Shown here piece after piece: positions 7,886-16,507 of a DNA stretch of 64,000 nucleotides. Numbering within the stretch: the stretch's first letter is position 1; the number at the start of each line of letters is the position of its first letter. Below the pieces are notes generated by a model. That model ran no database searches and had not been told where the DNA came from. It worked only from the letters and a program-made list of their open reading frames with translations. Location: positions 62,001-126,000 of the forward strand of contig CAUTAF010000001.1 in assembly GCA_963536495.1 (NCBI GenBank), read 5' to 3'. The DNA is from CAJPPJ01 sp963536495. GTDB taxonomy: Bacteria; Bacillota_I; Bacilli_A; RF39; UBA660. Made by a program: the position numbers and the translations under genes.

Positions 7886-8791
7886 GTGGAAGACTTTATA
7901 AAATTTTTACAAGATAATAAAATACCATATAAAGAAAATGAAAGTTTAAAAAATTATTGTACTTATAAAATAGGTGAAAAAACAAGGTTTGTAGTAGAAC
8001 CAAAAGATACTAAGAGTTTAGTTAAATTAATAGAATATGTAAAAGAAAATAACATAAAACATATGATAATTGGTTATGGATCTAACTTAATATTTCCTGA
8101 TACTGATTATGATGGTGCTATTATAAGGCTTGTTAATATGTCAGAAATAGAATATATTGGTGAAAATCTTATTAAAGCAGGAGCAGGTATATCTTTACAA
8201 AAATTAGCTATGACTTTATCTTCTAAAGGATATACTGGTATTGAATTTGCAACTGCTATACCTGGAACATTAGGTGGAGCTGTTTATATGAATGCCGGAG
8301 CATATAAAAGTGATATGGGATATATTATCTCTCATGTAGAAGTACTTACTCCTGATTTAAAAATTATAACTTTAGCTAATAAAGAATTAAATTTTCATTA
8401 TAGAACATCTTTTTTTCAAACTAATCCAGGTTATATAATATTAAATGCTACTATAAGTTTAAAAAAAGCTAATGTAGATGAAATAATGGAATTAATAAAG
8501 GATAGAAGTTTAAGAAGAAAAGCTTCTCAACCTATAGAATATCCATCAGCTGGAAGTGTATTTAGAAATCCAGAAGAAATACCTGCTGGTATGTTAATTG
8601 AAGAATTAGGTTTAAAAAATAAAACTTGTGGAGGAGCACAAATAAGTTCTAAACATGCTAATTTTATAATTAATATAGGAAATGCTAAGGGAAGTGATAT
8701 CTTAAAACTCATAAAATTAGTTAAAGAAGAAGCTAAAGAAAAAAGAAATATAGAATTAAAAGAAGAACAAAAAATAATAAAGTGGGATTAA
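7886..8791 (+). CDS. murB: UDP-N-acetylenolpyruvoylglucosamine reductase (type II)
   Basis: A 301-residue FAD-dependent reductase making UDP-MurNAc. FAD-domain motifs: GYGSNLIFPD (63-72) and GTLGGAVYMNAGAY (127-140). Active-site R173 (HYRTSFF) and S224 (SAGSVFRNP) are present. Length and the absence of the extra loop place it in type II. The GTG start is set by AAGGAG at 7873-7878; no ATG lies at suitable distance. It lies between murG and divIB. Confidence 0.95.
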   Translation: MEDFIKFLQDNKIPYKENESLKNYCTYKIGEKTRFVVEPKDTKSLVKLIEYVKENNIKHMIIGYGSNLIFPDTDYDGAIIRLVNMSEIEYIGENLIKAGAGISLQKLAMTLSSKGYTGIEFATAIPGTLGGAVYMNAGAYKSDMGYIISHVEVLTPDLKIITLANKELNFHYRTSFFQTNPGYIILNATISLKKANVDEIMELIKDRSLRRKASQPIEYPSAGSVFRNPEEIPAGMLIEELGLKNKTCGGAQISSKHANFIINIGNAKGSDILKLIKLVKEEAKEKRNIELKEEQKIIKWD

Positions 8792-8792
8792 A

Positions 8793-9485
8793 ATGAAAAA
8801 AACAAAGAAGAAGGTAAAATTAAAAATTATTAACTTGTTATTAATGCTAATTATATTAGTAATTTTAACTTTTCTTTTTAAATATATTACATCTATAACA
8901 CCATCTTTAATAATAATTAAAGGTAATAATTTACTTAGTGATAGAGAAGTAATCGAATATGGTAATTTAAGAAACTTTAAATATTTTTTGTTTAATAATA
9001 AAAATAAAGAAGAATTATTAAAAAATAAAATTATTAAAAAAGTAGATATAAAAAGAAAATTTTTATTTACTATTGAAGTTAATATAGAAGAAAAGAAAGT
9101 TATCTTGTATGAAAAAACTTCTAACTTATATATTTTAGAAGATAACGAAAAAGTTAAAATTAATAAAAATATAGAAGTACCAGTTTTAAATAATAAAATT
9201 ATAAATACTGTAGAAAAGAAATTTGTTACAAAGTTTTCTTCTTTAAATGAATCTGTTAAATATAGAATATCTGAGGTGTTTTATCAACCTACTGAATATG
9301 ATAGTGCTTTATTTTTAATGTATATGAAAGATGGTAATCACGTATATGTTAATGTAAGTAATTTGGAAAAATTAAATCATTATGATAAAACTGTTGCGTC
9401 AATTGGATACGATAAAAAAGGCATCTTTAGATTTGATGCCTTAGTATATAATAATATTCAGTTTAAATTATTTAAAACGGATTAA
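8793..9485 (+). CDS. divIB: Cell-division protein DivIB/FtsQ
   Basis: A 230-residue bitopic membrane protein: lysine-rich start, one membrane helix (about 12-30), then a POTRA domain (IIIKGNNLLSDREVIEYG, 40-57) and a beta domain. It acts in the FtsL-DivIC-DivIB divisome subcomplex. It follows murB by one base. Its last 18 bp overlap the 3' end of the convergent minus-strand gene. Confidence 0.85.
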   Translation: MKKTKKKVKLKIINLLLMLIILVILTFLFKYITSITPSLIIIKGNNLLSDREVIEYGNLRNFKYFLFNNKNKEELLKNKIIKKVDIKRKFLFTIEVNIEEKKVILYEKTSNLYILEDNEKVKINKNIEVPVLNNKIINTVEKKFVTKFSSLNESVKYRISEVFYQPTEYDSALFLMYMKDGNHVYVNVSNLEKLNHYDKTVASIGYDKKGIFRFDALVYNNIQFKLFKTD

Positions 9486-10214
9486 ATTAATGGATGGATG
9501 ATTAAAAAATCTAAAAGGTAATTTATTATTACCAATACCACTAGATACAAGAATTTTTGTATCTTTTTCTTTTTCTAAATCTTTACAGTAAGTTTTAGCT
9601 CCAGTAAATTTTATCAAACAAGGAAGATATGGAAGTCTTATTAAACCTCCAAGACTTCTTCCTGAAAGAACTAGTTTAATATTTGTATAACTTTTAAAAT
9701 CTTTATAATTATCAGGAGAATGAGTTACTAAAACATCTGTTGATTTACTAACATTTTTAATATTAGATAATGTTATTTTATTACTTTTAATATCGTATAT
9801 TTCTTCATTATTTATTTCTTTAAAATTAGCTTTATTTAAAATAAAATGACTGGTATCACCATCTTTATCTCCAGGTACATAAAATTTAGCGTATTTAGCT
9901 TTTATATTTTTAAGTTCGTTAATAAGTGTTTCTTTTTGATTATTGTTTATTTTATCATTTAATAAATTACCATTAAATATAACTATATCGGGATTTAAAT
10001 AATTTATTTTATTTACAACATTTCTAATCTTATTCATATCGATAATAAAAGGATAGTTAATATCAGAAAACTGAACTATTTTTAAATCTTTAAAATTTTC
10101 GTTTATTGCTTTAAATTCATATTCTTTTATATTTAAAAAACTATTACCGATAAAATACATATATAGTAAAAGAGATATAAAAAAAACAAAAAATATAATT
10201 AAAACTTTTTTCAT
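9468..10214 (-). CDS. Metallophosphoesterase-fold membrane protein, metal ligands mostly lost
   Basis: A 248-residue protein with one N-terminal membrane helix (3-23) and a YkuE/YaeI-like calcineurin fold. The order of the family motifs is clear but the metal ligands are replaced: SDLH is SDIN (D51 kept, His to Asn53); GDxxD is NGNLLND (Asp to Asn83); GNHD is GDKD (116-118); the GHTHGG motif is GRSLGG (185-190). Only H165 in THSPD and D51 clearly remain. Hydrolase activity is unlikely; a binding or scaffold role is possible. AGGAGGT precedes the start, and the CPBP gene ends two bases upstream, so the pair is co-translated. Confidence 0.8.
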   Translation of the reverse strand: MKKVLIIFFVFFISLLLYMYFIGNSFLNIKEYEFKAINENFKDLKIVQFSDINYPFIIDMNKIRNVVNKINYLNPDIVIFNGNLLNDKINNNQKETLINELKNIKAKYAKFYVPGDKDGDTSHFILNKANFKEINNEEIYDIKSNKITLSNIKNVSKSTDVLVTHSPDNYKDFKSYTNIKLVLSGRSLGGLIRLPYLPCLIKFTGAKTYCKDLEKEKDTKILVSSGIGNNKLPFRFFNHPSINLIRFK

Positions 10215-10215
10215 A

Positions 10216-10863
10216 TCAACCTCCTAAAAAAAGTAATAATGCCATAAACAAATTATGTATTGAATGTATAATTATTGAGTTACATATATTTTTAGATTTA
10301 TATAAAATATAACTTAAAGTAAAAGATAATATTAAATATGAAAATAAAAAGAATATTTGAACTATACTTTGTAAATTAGTTACATGAAATATTGAAAATA
10401 AAATAGATGATGTTAATAAAAATATATATTTATTTTTGCTACATTTTAATATAGTGAATCTAAAAAGTATTTCTTCTAAAATAGGTGCTAAAAAACAAGC
10501 AGAAATAAATGCTATAAAAATATTAGATTTAAATAAATTTCTAACCATTTCTTCATTACTTGGAATGTTGTTAGTTATAGTTTTTGATATTATAAGTTGA
10601 TATATAAAATAAATTGTTAAACCAATAATATAATATTTTAAACTTATAGATAAATTTTTTAATTTAAAGTTTTTTATATCTTCTTTTATCTCTTTAAAAT
10701 AAAGTAAAGTTAAAGATACTAAAATAGTAAAACTATTAATTATGTAAATAACACTACTATTTAAGTGCGCATATTTAATATTTATAACAGAATAAAAAAT
10801 ACTTATAAATAAGAAAATAAAAATACTACTTATTAATTTTATGATATATTTGTAATCTTTCAT
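10216..10863 (-). CDS. CPBP-family intramembrane metalloprotease
   Basis: A 215-residue polytopic protein of the CAAX-protease/bacteriocin-processing (CPBP, Abi) family. The motifs are EEILFR (conserved EExxxR), FHVTN, and HSIHN in the last third. The start chosen is ATG at 10863 because AGAGGG precedes it; an open frame continues 29 codons upstream without such a site. It is co-transcribed with the metallophosphoesterase-like gene. Substrate unknown. Confidence 0.85.
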   Translation of the reverse strand: MKDYKYIIKLISSIFIFLFISIFYSVINIKYAHLNSSVIYIINSFTILVSLTLLYFKEIKEDIKNFKLKNLSISLKYYIIGLTIYFIYQLIISKTITNNIPSNEEMVRNLFKSNIFIAFISACFLAPILEEILFRFTILKCSKNKYIFLLTSSILFSIFHVTNLQSIVQIFFLFSYLILSFTLSYILYKSKNICNSIIIHSIHNLFMALLLFLGG

Positions 10864-10964
10864 AAACCCTCTACTATTTATAATATATTTTCTAATATTT
10901 TTATGCAATTTAAACATAATAATAATTTTCTTATTAGTAAAAAAATACAAATTATTAATAAAAA

Positions 10965-10973
10965 TGTTATAAT
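10965..10973 (+). promoter_or_regulatory. Extended -10 promoter of murC
   Basis: TGTTATAAT, a perfect TGn-extended -10, lies 21 bp before the murC ATG; GGTGGAGG is the ribosome binding site. It is in the 130 bp divergent region with the CPBP gene. Confidence 0.65.
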
Positions 10974-10994
10974 TATTACATAGGTGGAGGTATT

Positions 10995-12296
10995 ATGAAA
11001 TACTATTGTGTAGGTATTAAAGGTGCTGGAATGGGTACCTTAGCAAATATATTAAAAGATTTAGGAAATGAAGTATCAGGATATGATGATGATACTCATT
11101 ATAAATATACAGAAGATGGATTAAATAAAAGAAATATTAAGATATATTATGATGGGAGTGCTTCTTTAGATAAAGATACTATTGTAACTTATTCAAAAGC
11201 TTTTAAACCTGAACATAAAGAAATGAAAAGATTAAAAGAATTAGGTTTAAAATTTAAAGAATATAATGAAGTAGTAGGGGATTTAACAAAACAATTTGAA
11301 ACAATTTCAGTTTGTGGAACACATGGAAAAACGACTACCACATTACTTGTTAGTCAGTTACTTGAAAGTATAGGATGTAATTATTTTGTTGGAGACGGAA
11401 GTGGATATGCTGATAAAGAAAATAGTTTGTTTGTTATAGAAAGTGATGAATATAATAAACATCTTTTAGCATATCATCCTTATTTAGCAATATTAACTTC
11501 TATAGAACTTGATCATACAGAATGTTATCAAGGAGGAATAGAAGAAATAAAAGAAACATTTAAGACATTTTGTAATAAAGCAAAAAGAGTTCTTGCATGT
11601 GGAGATTATGAAGCTATTAGAGATTTGAATTTAGATTGTGTATATTATGGATTAAATGAAAATAACTTTGTAAGAGCAGAAAACATAAAATATAAAGAAG
11701 ATGGTACAGAATTTGATTATTATGAAGGAGATGATTTAATTTATCATTTTGATATTCCAGTTTTTGGAAAATATATGGTGCTTAATGTTTTAGCTGGTAT
11801 TTATACTGCTAGAAGTTATAATGTATCATTAGAAGAGATAGAAAAAGTACTTAAAGTTTTTAAAGGGGCAAAAAGAAGATTTAAATCAGAAGTAATAGAT
11901 GATTATATAATTGTTTCTGATTATGCACATCATCCAACAGCTATAAAATTAACTCTTGAAGCAGTTAAACAAAAATATCCAAATAAAGAAAGTATAGCAA
12001 TATTCTTGCCTAATACTTATTCTAGAACAGAAGCTTTACTTGATGAGTTTGTAACATCACTTGAAAATTGTGATAAAGCATATATTTTGGATATAAGAGC
12101 AAATAGAGAAAAACAAGAAGATTTCCCTGGAATAAATAGTGATTTGATAATCGATAAAAATAGTAAATATGAAAAAATAGCTATTGATGATGCTGATAAA
12201 TTATTAAAACATAAAGGAGCAGTATTAACTTTTATGAGTTGTGGAGATATTTATTTACTAGAAGAAGCATTAAAGAAAAAACTTAACGATAAATAA
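10995..12296 (+). CDS. murC: UDP-N-acetylmuramate--L-alanine ligase
   Basis: A 433-residue Mur ligase adding L-Ala to UDP-MurNAc with ATP. N-terminal Rossmann motif GIKGAGMGTLA (7-17); ATP loop CGTHGKTTTT (107-116); ESDEYN and DYAHHPTA motifs of the central and C-terminal domains. All key residues appear intact. Followed 14 bp later by the Rel gene. Confidence 0.96.
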   Translation: MKYYCVGIKGAGMGTLANILKDLGNEVSGYDDDTHYKYTEDGLNKRNIKIYYDGSASLDKDTIVTYSKAFKPEHKEMKRLKELGLKFKEYNEVVGDLTKQFETISVCGTHGKTTTTLLVSQLLESIGCNYFVGDGSGYADKENSLFVIESDEYNKHLLAYHPYLAILTSIELDHTECYQGGIEEIKETFKTFCNKAKRVLACGDYEAIRDLNLDCVYYGLNENNFVRAENIKYKEDGTEFDYYEGDDLIYHFDIPVFGKYMVLNVLAGIYTARSYNVSLEEIEKVLKVFKGAKRRFKSEVIDDYIIVSDYAHHPTAIKLTLEAVKQKYPNKESIAIFLPNTYSRTEALLDEFVTSLENCDKAYILDIRANREKQEDFPGINSDLIIDKNSKYEKIAIDDADKLLKHKGAVLTFMSCGDIYLLEEALKKKLNDK

Positions 12297-12310
12297 AAGA
12301 ACAAAGAAAA

Positions 12311-14455
12311 ATGACAAAATTTGATAAACATATATCTTTTAAAGATGTATTAGATGAAATAAAATTATATAACAATATAGAAGAAGACCATATAGAGTTA
12401 GAAAAAGCATTTAATTATATAAGAGAAAAACATTTTAAGACGACAAGAAAAAGTGGAGAGACTTATGTAGAATATTTGCTTAATACCGCTATGATACTAA
12501 CTAGAATATATGCTAGTACAGAAACTATAATAGCGTCTTTTCTAAGAGATATTTTAAATGAAACGGATGTTAATATCGAAGAGATAAGATCTCTTTTTGG
12601 TGAAGAAATTACTAAAATTGTAATAGCGGTAAATAAATTAACTAAGATAAAAATATCTACAGAAAGTAATGCACTTATAGATTACTATAAAAAAATAGTG
12701 GTAGGACTTGCAGAAGATGTTAGAGTTATAATTATTATACTTGCTGATAACTTAGCAAATATGAGAACATTATGGGCTCTTGATAAAGATAAACAAAAGA
12801 TTAAAGCCAAAGAAGCATTAGAAATTTATGCTCCTATTGCACACCATTTAGGAATACATAAAATAAAAAGTGAACTTGAAGATTTATCTTTAAAATATTT
12901 AAAACCTGAAATATTTCATGAAATAGCAGATAAGCTTACACTTACTAAAAACGAAAGAGATAGAAGTGTAAATGAAATGATACAAAATGTAATAGATTTA
13001 TTAGAAGAAAATCATATACATGCTAAAATTAAAGGTCGTAGTAAATCAATTTATTCTATTTATAAAAAACTAGAATCAGGTAAGAGTTTTAATCAAATAT
13101 ATGACTTTTTAGCACTTCGTGTTCTTGTTGAAAAAGAAGCAGAATGTTATCAAGTTTTAGGTCTTATTCATTCAAAATATAAGCCATATCCAGGAAGATT
13201 TAAAGATTATGTAGCTATGCCTAAACCAAATGGTTATCAATCTTTACATACGACAGTTTTTGGAAAAGATTCAAATCTTTATGAAATACAAATAAGAACT
13301 AAAGATATGGATGAATTTGCAGAAAATGGAGTTGCAAGTCACTGGGCTTATAAAGAAAAGAAAAATTTAAAAGAAAAGAGTGAAAATCTTACTGAACAAA
13401 AATTACAATTTTTTAAAACTATTATTGAAATGAATGAAAATAAGTTAAGTAGTGAAGAACTTATTAATTCTTTTAAAGAAGAAATCCAAAATAAACATAT
13501 TTATGTATATACACCTAAAGGAGATATTTTAGAACTACAAAGTGATTCTACACCAATTGATTTTGCATATAGAATTCACTCAAAAGTAGGAGAAATAACA
13601 ACAGGTGCTATAGTAAATGATAAGATAGTACCACTTGATTATGCTTTAAAAGATGGTGATGTAGTTAAAATAATTACTGATAAAAATTCTCCTGGACCTA
13701 ATAGAGAATGGTTAAAATTTGTAAAAAGTACTCAAGTAAGAGCTAAGATAAAGGCATTTTTCAACAAGAGTGAAAAAGAAAATTATATAGAAAGAGGTAA
13801 AGATTCTTTAGAAAAAGCATTAAGAAAAAGAAAACTTTCTATAACTAATTTTTTATCAAAAGAAAATATAGATATTATATGTCAAGAAATGAAAGTTGAT
13901 ACTTTAGAAGATATTTATTTTATAATAGGAAAAAATGTTACAAATGCAAATCATATTGTTAATATAATTGATAAACCGGTTGTTAAAGTAGAAGAAGAAA
14001 AGAAAGTAATTGTTAAAAAGAATAATTCTCCTGTAACAGTAGATAAAGTAGGAGAAGTACAAGTAAGTTTAGCAGCTTGTTGTACTCCTATACCAGGAGA
14101 TGAAATAATTGGTTTTGTTACTAAAACAAGTGGTATTAAAATTCATAGAAAAGAATGTGAAAATATTAAAGATGAATATAATAGATATGTAAGTGTTAAA
14201 TGGAATAATAAAACAAATGATAAGTTTATAACTGTAGTATTAATATATTCTAAGAGTAATAAAATGCTTACTGATATAGTTAATAAAGCTAATTCAAATA
14301 ATGTTTTTTTAGATTCTATGAATATTATATATAAAGATGAATATATAATTTATAAATTAAAAGTATTAGTTTTTGATAAAGAAAGATTAGATAAATTTTT
14401 AAGAGAATTAGAAACATTTACTGATATAGTAAAAACAGAGAGGTTAATAGATTGA
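12311..14455 (+). CDS. rel: Long RelA/SpoT homologue with degraded hydrolase site
   Basis: A 714-residue multidomain (p)ppGpp enzyme: HD (about 30-200), synthetase (about 230-350), TGS (about 400-460), a CCTPIPGDE zinc/RIS region near 600, and ACT at the end. The synthetase keeps GRSKSIYSIYKK, YDFLALRV, the GRFKDYVAMPKPNGYQS loop and EIQIRT, so it should make alarmone. In the HD domain the ligands are changed: the His of YIxHP is Tyr55, the HD pair is R79-D80, and the following Glu is Asn83; D146 and N150 remain. Hydrolysis is therefore doubtful, unlike the usual bifunctional Rel of Firmicutes. The stop overlaps the dtd start. Confidence 0.93.
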   Translation: MTKFDKHISFKDVLDEIKLYNNIEEDHIELEKAFNYIREKHFKTTRKSGETYVEYLLNTAMILTRIYASTETIIASFLRDILNETDVNIEEIRSLFGEEITKIVIAVNKLTKIKISTESNALIDYYKKIVVGLAEDVRVIIIILADNLANMRTLWALDKDKQKIKAKEALEIYAPIAHHLGIHKIKSELEDLSLKYLKPEIFHEIADKLTLTKNERDRSVNEMIQNVIDLLEENHIHAKIKGRSKSIYSIYKKLESGKSFNQIYDFLALRVLVEKEAECYQVLGLIHSKYKPYPGRFKDYVAMPKPNGYQSLHTTVFGKDSNLYEIQIRTKDMDEFAENGVASHWAYKEKKNLKEKSENLTEQKLQFFKTIIEMNENKLSSEELINSFKEEIQNKHIYVYTPKGDILELQSDSTPIDFAYRIHSKVGEITTGAIVNDKIVPLDYALKDGDVVKIITDKNSPGPNREWLKFVKSTQVRAKIKAFFNKSEKENYIERGKDSLEKALRKRKLSITNFLSKENIDIICQEMKVDTLEDIYFIIGKNVTNANHIVNIIDKPVVKVEEEKKVIVKKNNSPVTVDKVGEVQVSLAACCTPIPGDEIIGFVTKTSGIKIHRKECENIKDEYNRYVSVKWNNKTNDKFITVVLIYSKSNKMLTDIVNKANSNNVFLDSMNIIYKDEYIIYKLKVLVFDKERLDKFLRELETFTDIVKTERLID

Positions 14456-14886
14456 AAGTATTAGTACAAAGAGTTAAAGAAGCTAAAGTAGAAGTAGAAA
14501 ATGAAGTATTAGGAAAAATAGATAAAGGTTATTTGTTACTTGTATCTTTTACACAGACGGATACTAAAGAAATAATTGATAAAATGATTAGAAAAGTATT
14601 GAATTTAAGAATAATGGATGATGAAAATTTTGTTATGAATTTAGCAATAGATAAATCTAAAGATAAGATACTTTCTATATCTCAATTTACTTTATATGCA
14701 GATACTTCTAAAGGAAATAGACCAAGTTATTTAAAAGCTTTAAGAGGAGAAGAATCAAGTCTTTTATATGATTATTTTAATCAAGAGATGAAAAAATATA
14801 TTGAAGTAGAAACTGGTAAGTTTGGTGCAGATATGAAGGTTAGTTTAATAAATGATGGTCCTTGTACTATAATGTTGGAGTTATGA
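14452..14886 (+). CDS. dtd: D-aminoacyl-tRNA deacylase
   Basis: A 144-residue DTD-fold enzyme removing D-amino acids from tRNA. SQFTLYADTSKGNRPS (77-92) and the C-terminal cross-subunit GP motif (NDGPCTIMLEL) are diagnostic. The start is TTG, overlapping the rel TGA (TTGA); the family N-terminus MKVLVQRVKEAKV fixes it. rel-dtd adjacency is common in Firmicutes. Confidence 0.95.
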   Translation: MKVLVQRVKEAKVEVENEVLGKIDKGYLLLVSFTQTDTKEIIDKMIRKVLNLRIMDDENFVMNLAIDKSKDKILSISQFTLYADTSKGNRPSYLKALRGEESSLLYDYFNQEMKKYIEVETGKFGADMKVSLINDGPCTIMLEL

Positions 14887-15902
14887 TGGAAAAAATAAAT
14901 TACAAATTAATAAATATCTTATTGATATTACTTATAATATTTTTAATATTTATATTGTCACCTTATTGGGTTTCGTATTTTTCAAAAGGATTATCAATAA
15001 TTTTACCGATATTTTTAGCATTTATTATTGCTTATGGATTATATCCGATAAAAAAAGAATTAAATAAAAAAATTAAGAATGAAACAATAACAGTAAGTTT
15101 AATATATTTAGTTATACTTGTACTTTTAGTATTACTTTTTGTAACTGTTATACCACTTCTTTATGAACAATTAAAAGAGTTACCTAAAGCATTTGATCAA
15201 GCTATAAATTATATAAATAATCGTTATAAAATAAATTTAAATCCATATGTATCTACATATTTATTTAAATTTAGTAAAGCTATAAAAGAAATAGATATAT
15301 CTAATGGTGTAATATCTATTATTAACAGTTCTTTATCTTTAATAGTTACTACATTTTTAACGTTTATATTATCTATTTATTTCTTATTAGATATGAAAAA
15401 TATAAAATATAAAGTATCAAAATTTATTGAAAAAAGACAAGATAAATATTTAGTTTTAGCAAAAAAAATAGATAAAGAACTTACAGATTATTTTAAAGGT
15501 TTATTTATTTGTATGCTTATAATATTTATAGAATATTTAGTAGTATATAAGATAATAGGACATCCAAATTTTGTTGTTATAGCATTTTTAACTGCAATAT
15601 TAAATGTAGTTCCAATGTTTGGAGGAATTATTGCAAATTTATTTGCTCTTTTATTAGCGTTATTTACTTCACCATCGTTATTTTTTAAAACTTTAATAGT
15701 GGTAGTAGTATTTCCTAATCTTGATTCTTACTTTACTTTGCCTAAAGTATATAATCAAACAAACAAAGTTAAACCCTTATGGGTTATATGTTCTATAGTA
15801 ATATGTGGAGCTTTAATGGGTTCACTTGGGGTATTATTAGCAGTACCTATATATTTGATTATTAGAGAAATAATTGAATATGATATAATAAAAAACAAGT
15901 AG
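14886..15902 (+). CDS. AI-2E-family transporter (YtvI/TqsA-like)
   Basis: A 338-residue membrane protein with about eight helices in the AI-2E exporter arrangement: two N-terminal helices, a soluble segment (about 90-140), then clustered helices with a glycine-rich LNVVPMFGGIIANL motif and a GALMGSLGVLLAVP end. Family members act in export of small molecules or as cation antiporters; substrate not readable. ATG 14886 is five bases after GGAG; ATG 14883 one codon earlier is possible. Confidence 0.8.
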   Translation: MEKINYKLINILLILLIIFLIFILSPYWVSYFSKGLSIILPIFLAFIIAYGLYPIKKELNKKIKNETITVSLIYLVILVLLVLLFVTVIPLLYEQLKELPKAFDQAINYINNRYKINLNPYVSTYLFKFSKAIKEIDISNGVISIINSSLSLIVTTFLTFILSIYFLLDMKNIKYKVSKFIEKRQDKYLVLAKKIDKELTDYFKGLFICMLIIFIEYLVVYKIIGHPNFVVIAFLTAILNVVPMFGGIIANLFALLLALFTSPSLFFKTLIVVVVFPNLDSYFTLPKVYNQTNKVKPLWVICSIVICGALMGSLGVLLAVPIYLIIREIIEYDIIKNK

Positions 15903-15910
15903 GAGTTAAT

Positions 15911-16498
15911 ATGGATGTAATAGAGAAAAGAAGAAGTAATTATGATTTAGCGGCAAATATTGAACTAACAAAAAAAGATTTAATTAATCTTTTAAGAAAA
16001 ATTATTTATTATTCTCCCTCACCCTTTAATGTACAATCATCAAAAATAGTATTGTTAAATAAAAAATCTCACCATTTATTATGGACTACAGTAGTAGAAG
16101 AATATTTGAAAAAAAATAATAATGGAGAATTATTAGATAGCGATAAAGCAAGAATTAAAAGAGAAGATAAAGCTTATGGAACAATACTTTTTTATAAAGA
16201 TGAACAAGTAATAGAAGAAAATAAAAAAAAATTAGATGCTTATGAACAAAAAGAACTAAATAATTGGTGTATAGAAGAATCTGCCATGTTACAAATGAAT
16301 GTATGGAATGAATTAAGACTTAAAAATATAGGGGCTCATTTAGTACATTTTGATAATATTGATGAAGAAATAAGTGTAACTTTTGATATTGATAAAAAAT
16401 ACAAATTAGTTGCAATGATGGTATTTGGAAGTATTGTTCAAGAAGCAGCAGTTAAACCTAAAAAAGATATAGATAAAAGGTTTATTGATATAGATTAG
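15911..16498 (+). CDS. Nitroreductase-family flavoprotein
   Basis: A 195-residue FMN-dependent oxidoreductase of the HBN1/YdgI-like branch. Seen: the N-terminal EKRRSNYDL, SPSPFNVQSSKIVLL (35-49), WCIEESAMLQMNVWNEL (about 119-135), and a C-terminal basic KPKKDIDKRF. FMN-binding Arg-rich start and SPFNVQSS are as in the family. GGAG precedes the start; it is eight bases after the transporter and nine before proS. Substrate unknown. Confidence 0.85.
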   Translation: MDVIEKRRSNYDLAANIELTKKDLINLLRKIIYYSPSPFNVQSSKIVLLNKKSHHLLWTTVVEEYLKKNNNGELLDSDKARIKREDKAYGTILFYKDEQVIEENKKKLDAYEQKELNNWCIEESAMLQMNVWNELRLKNIGAHLVHFDNIDEEISVTFDIDKKYKLVAMMVFGSIVQEAAVKPKKDIDKRFIDID

Positions 16499-16507
16499 GA
16501 GAAGACA

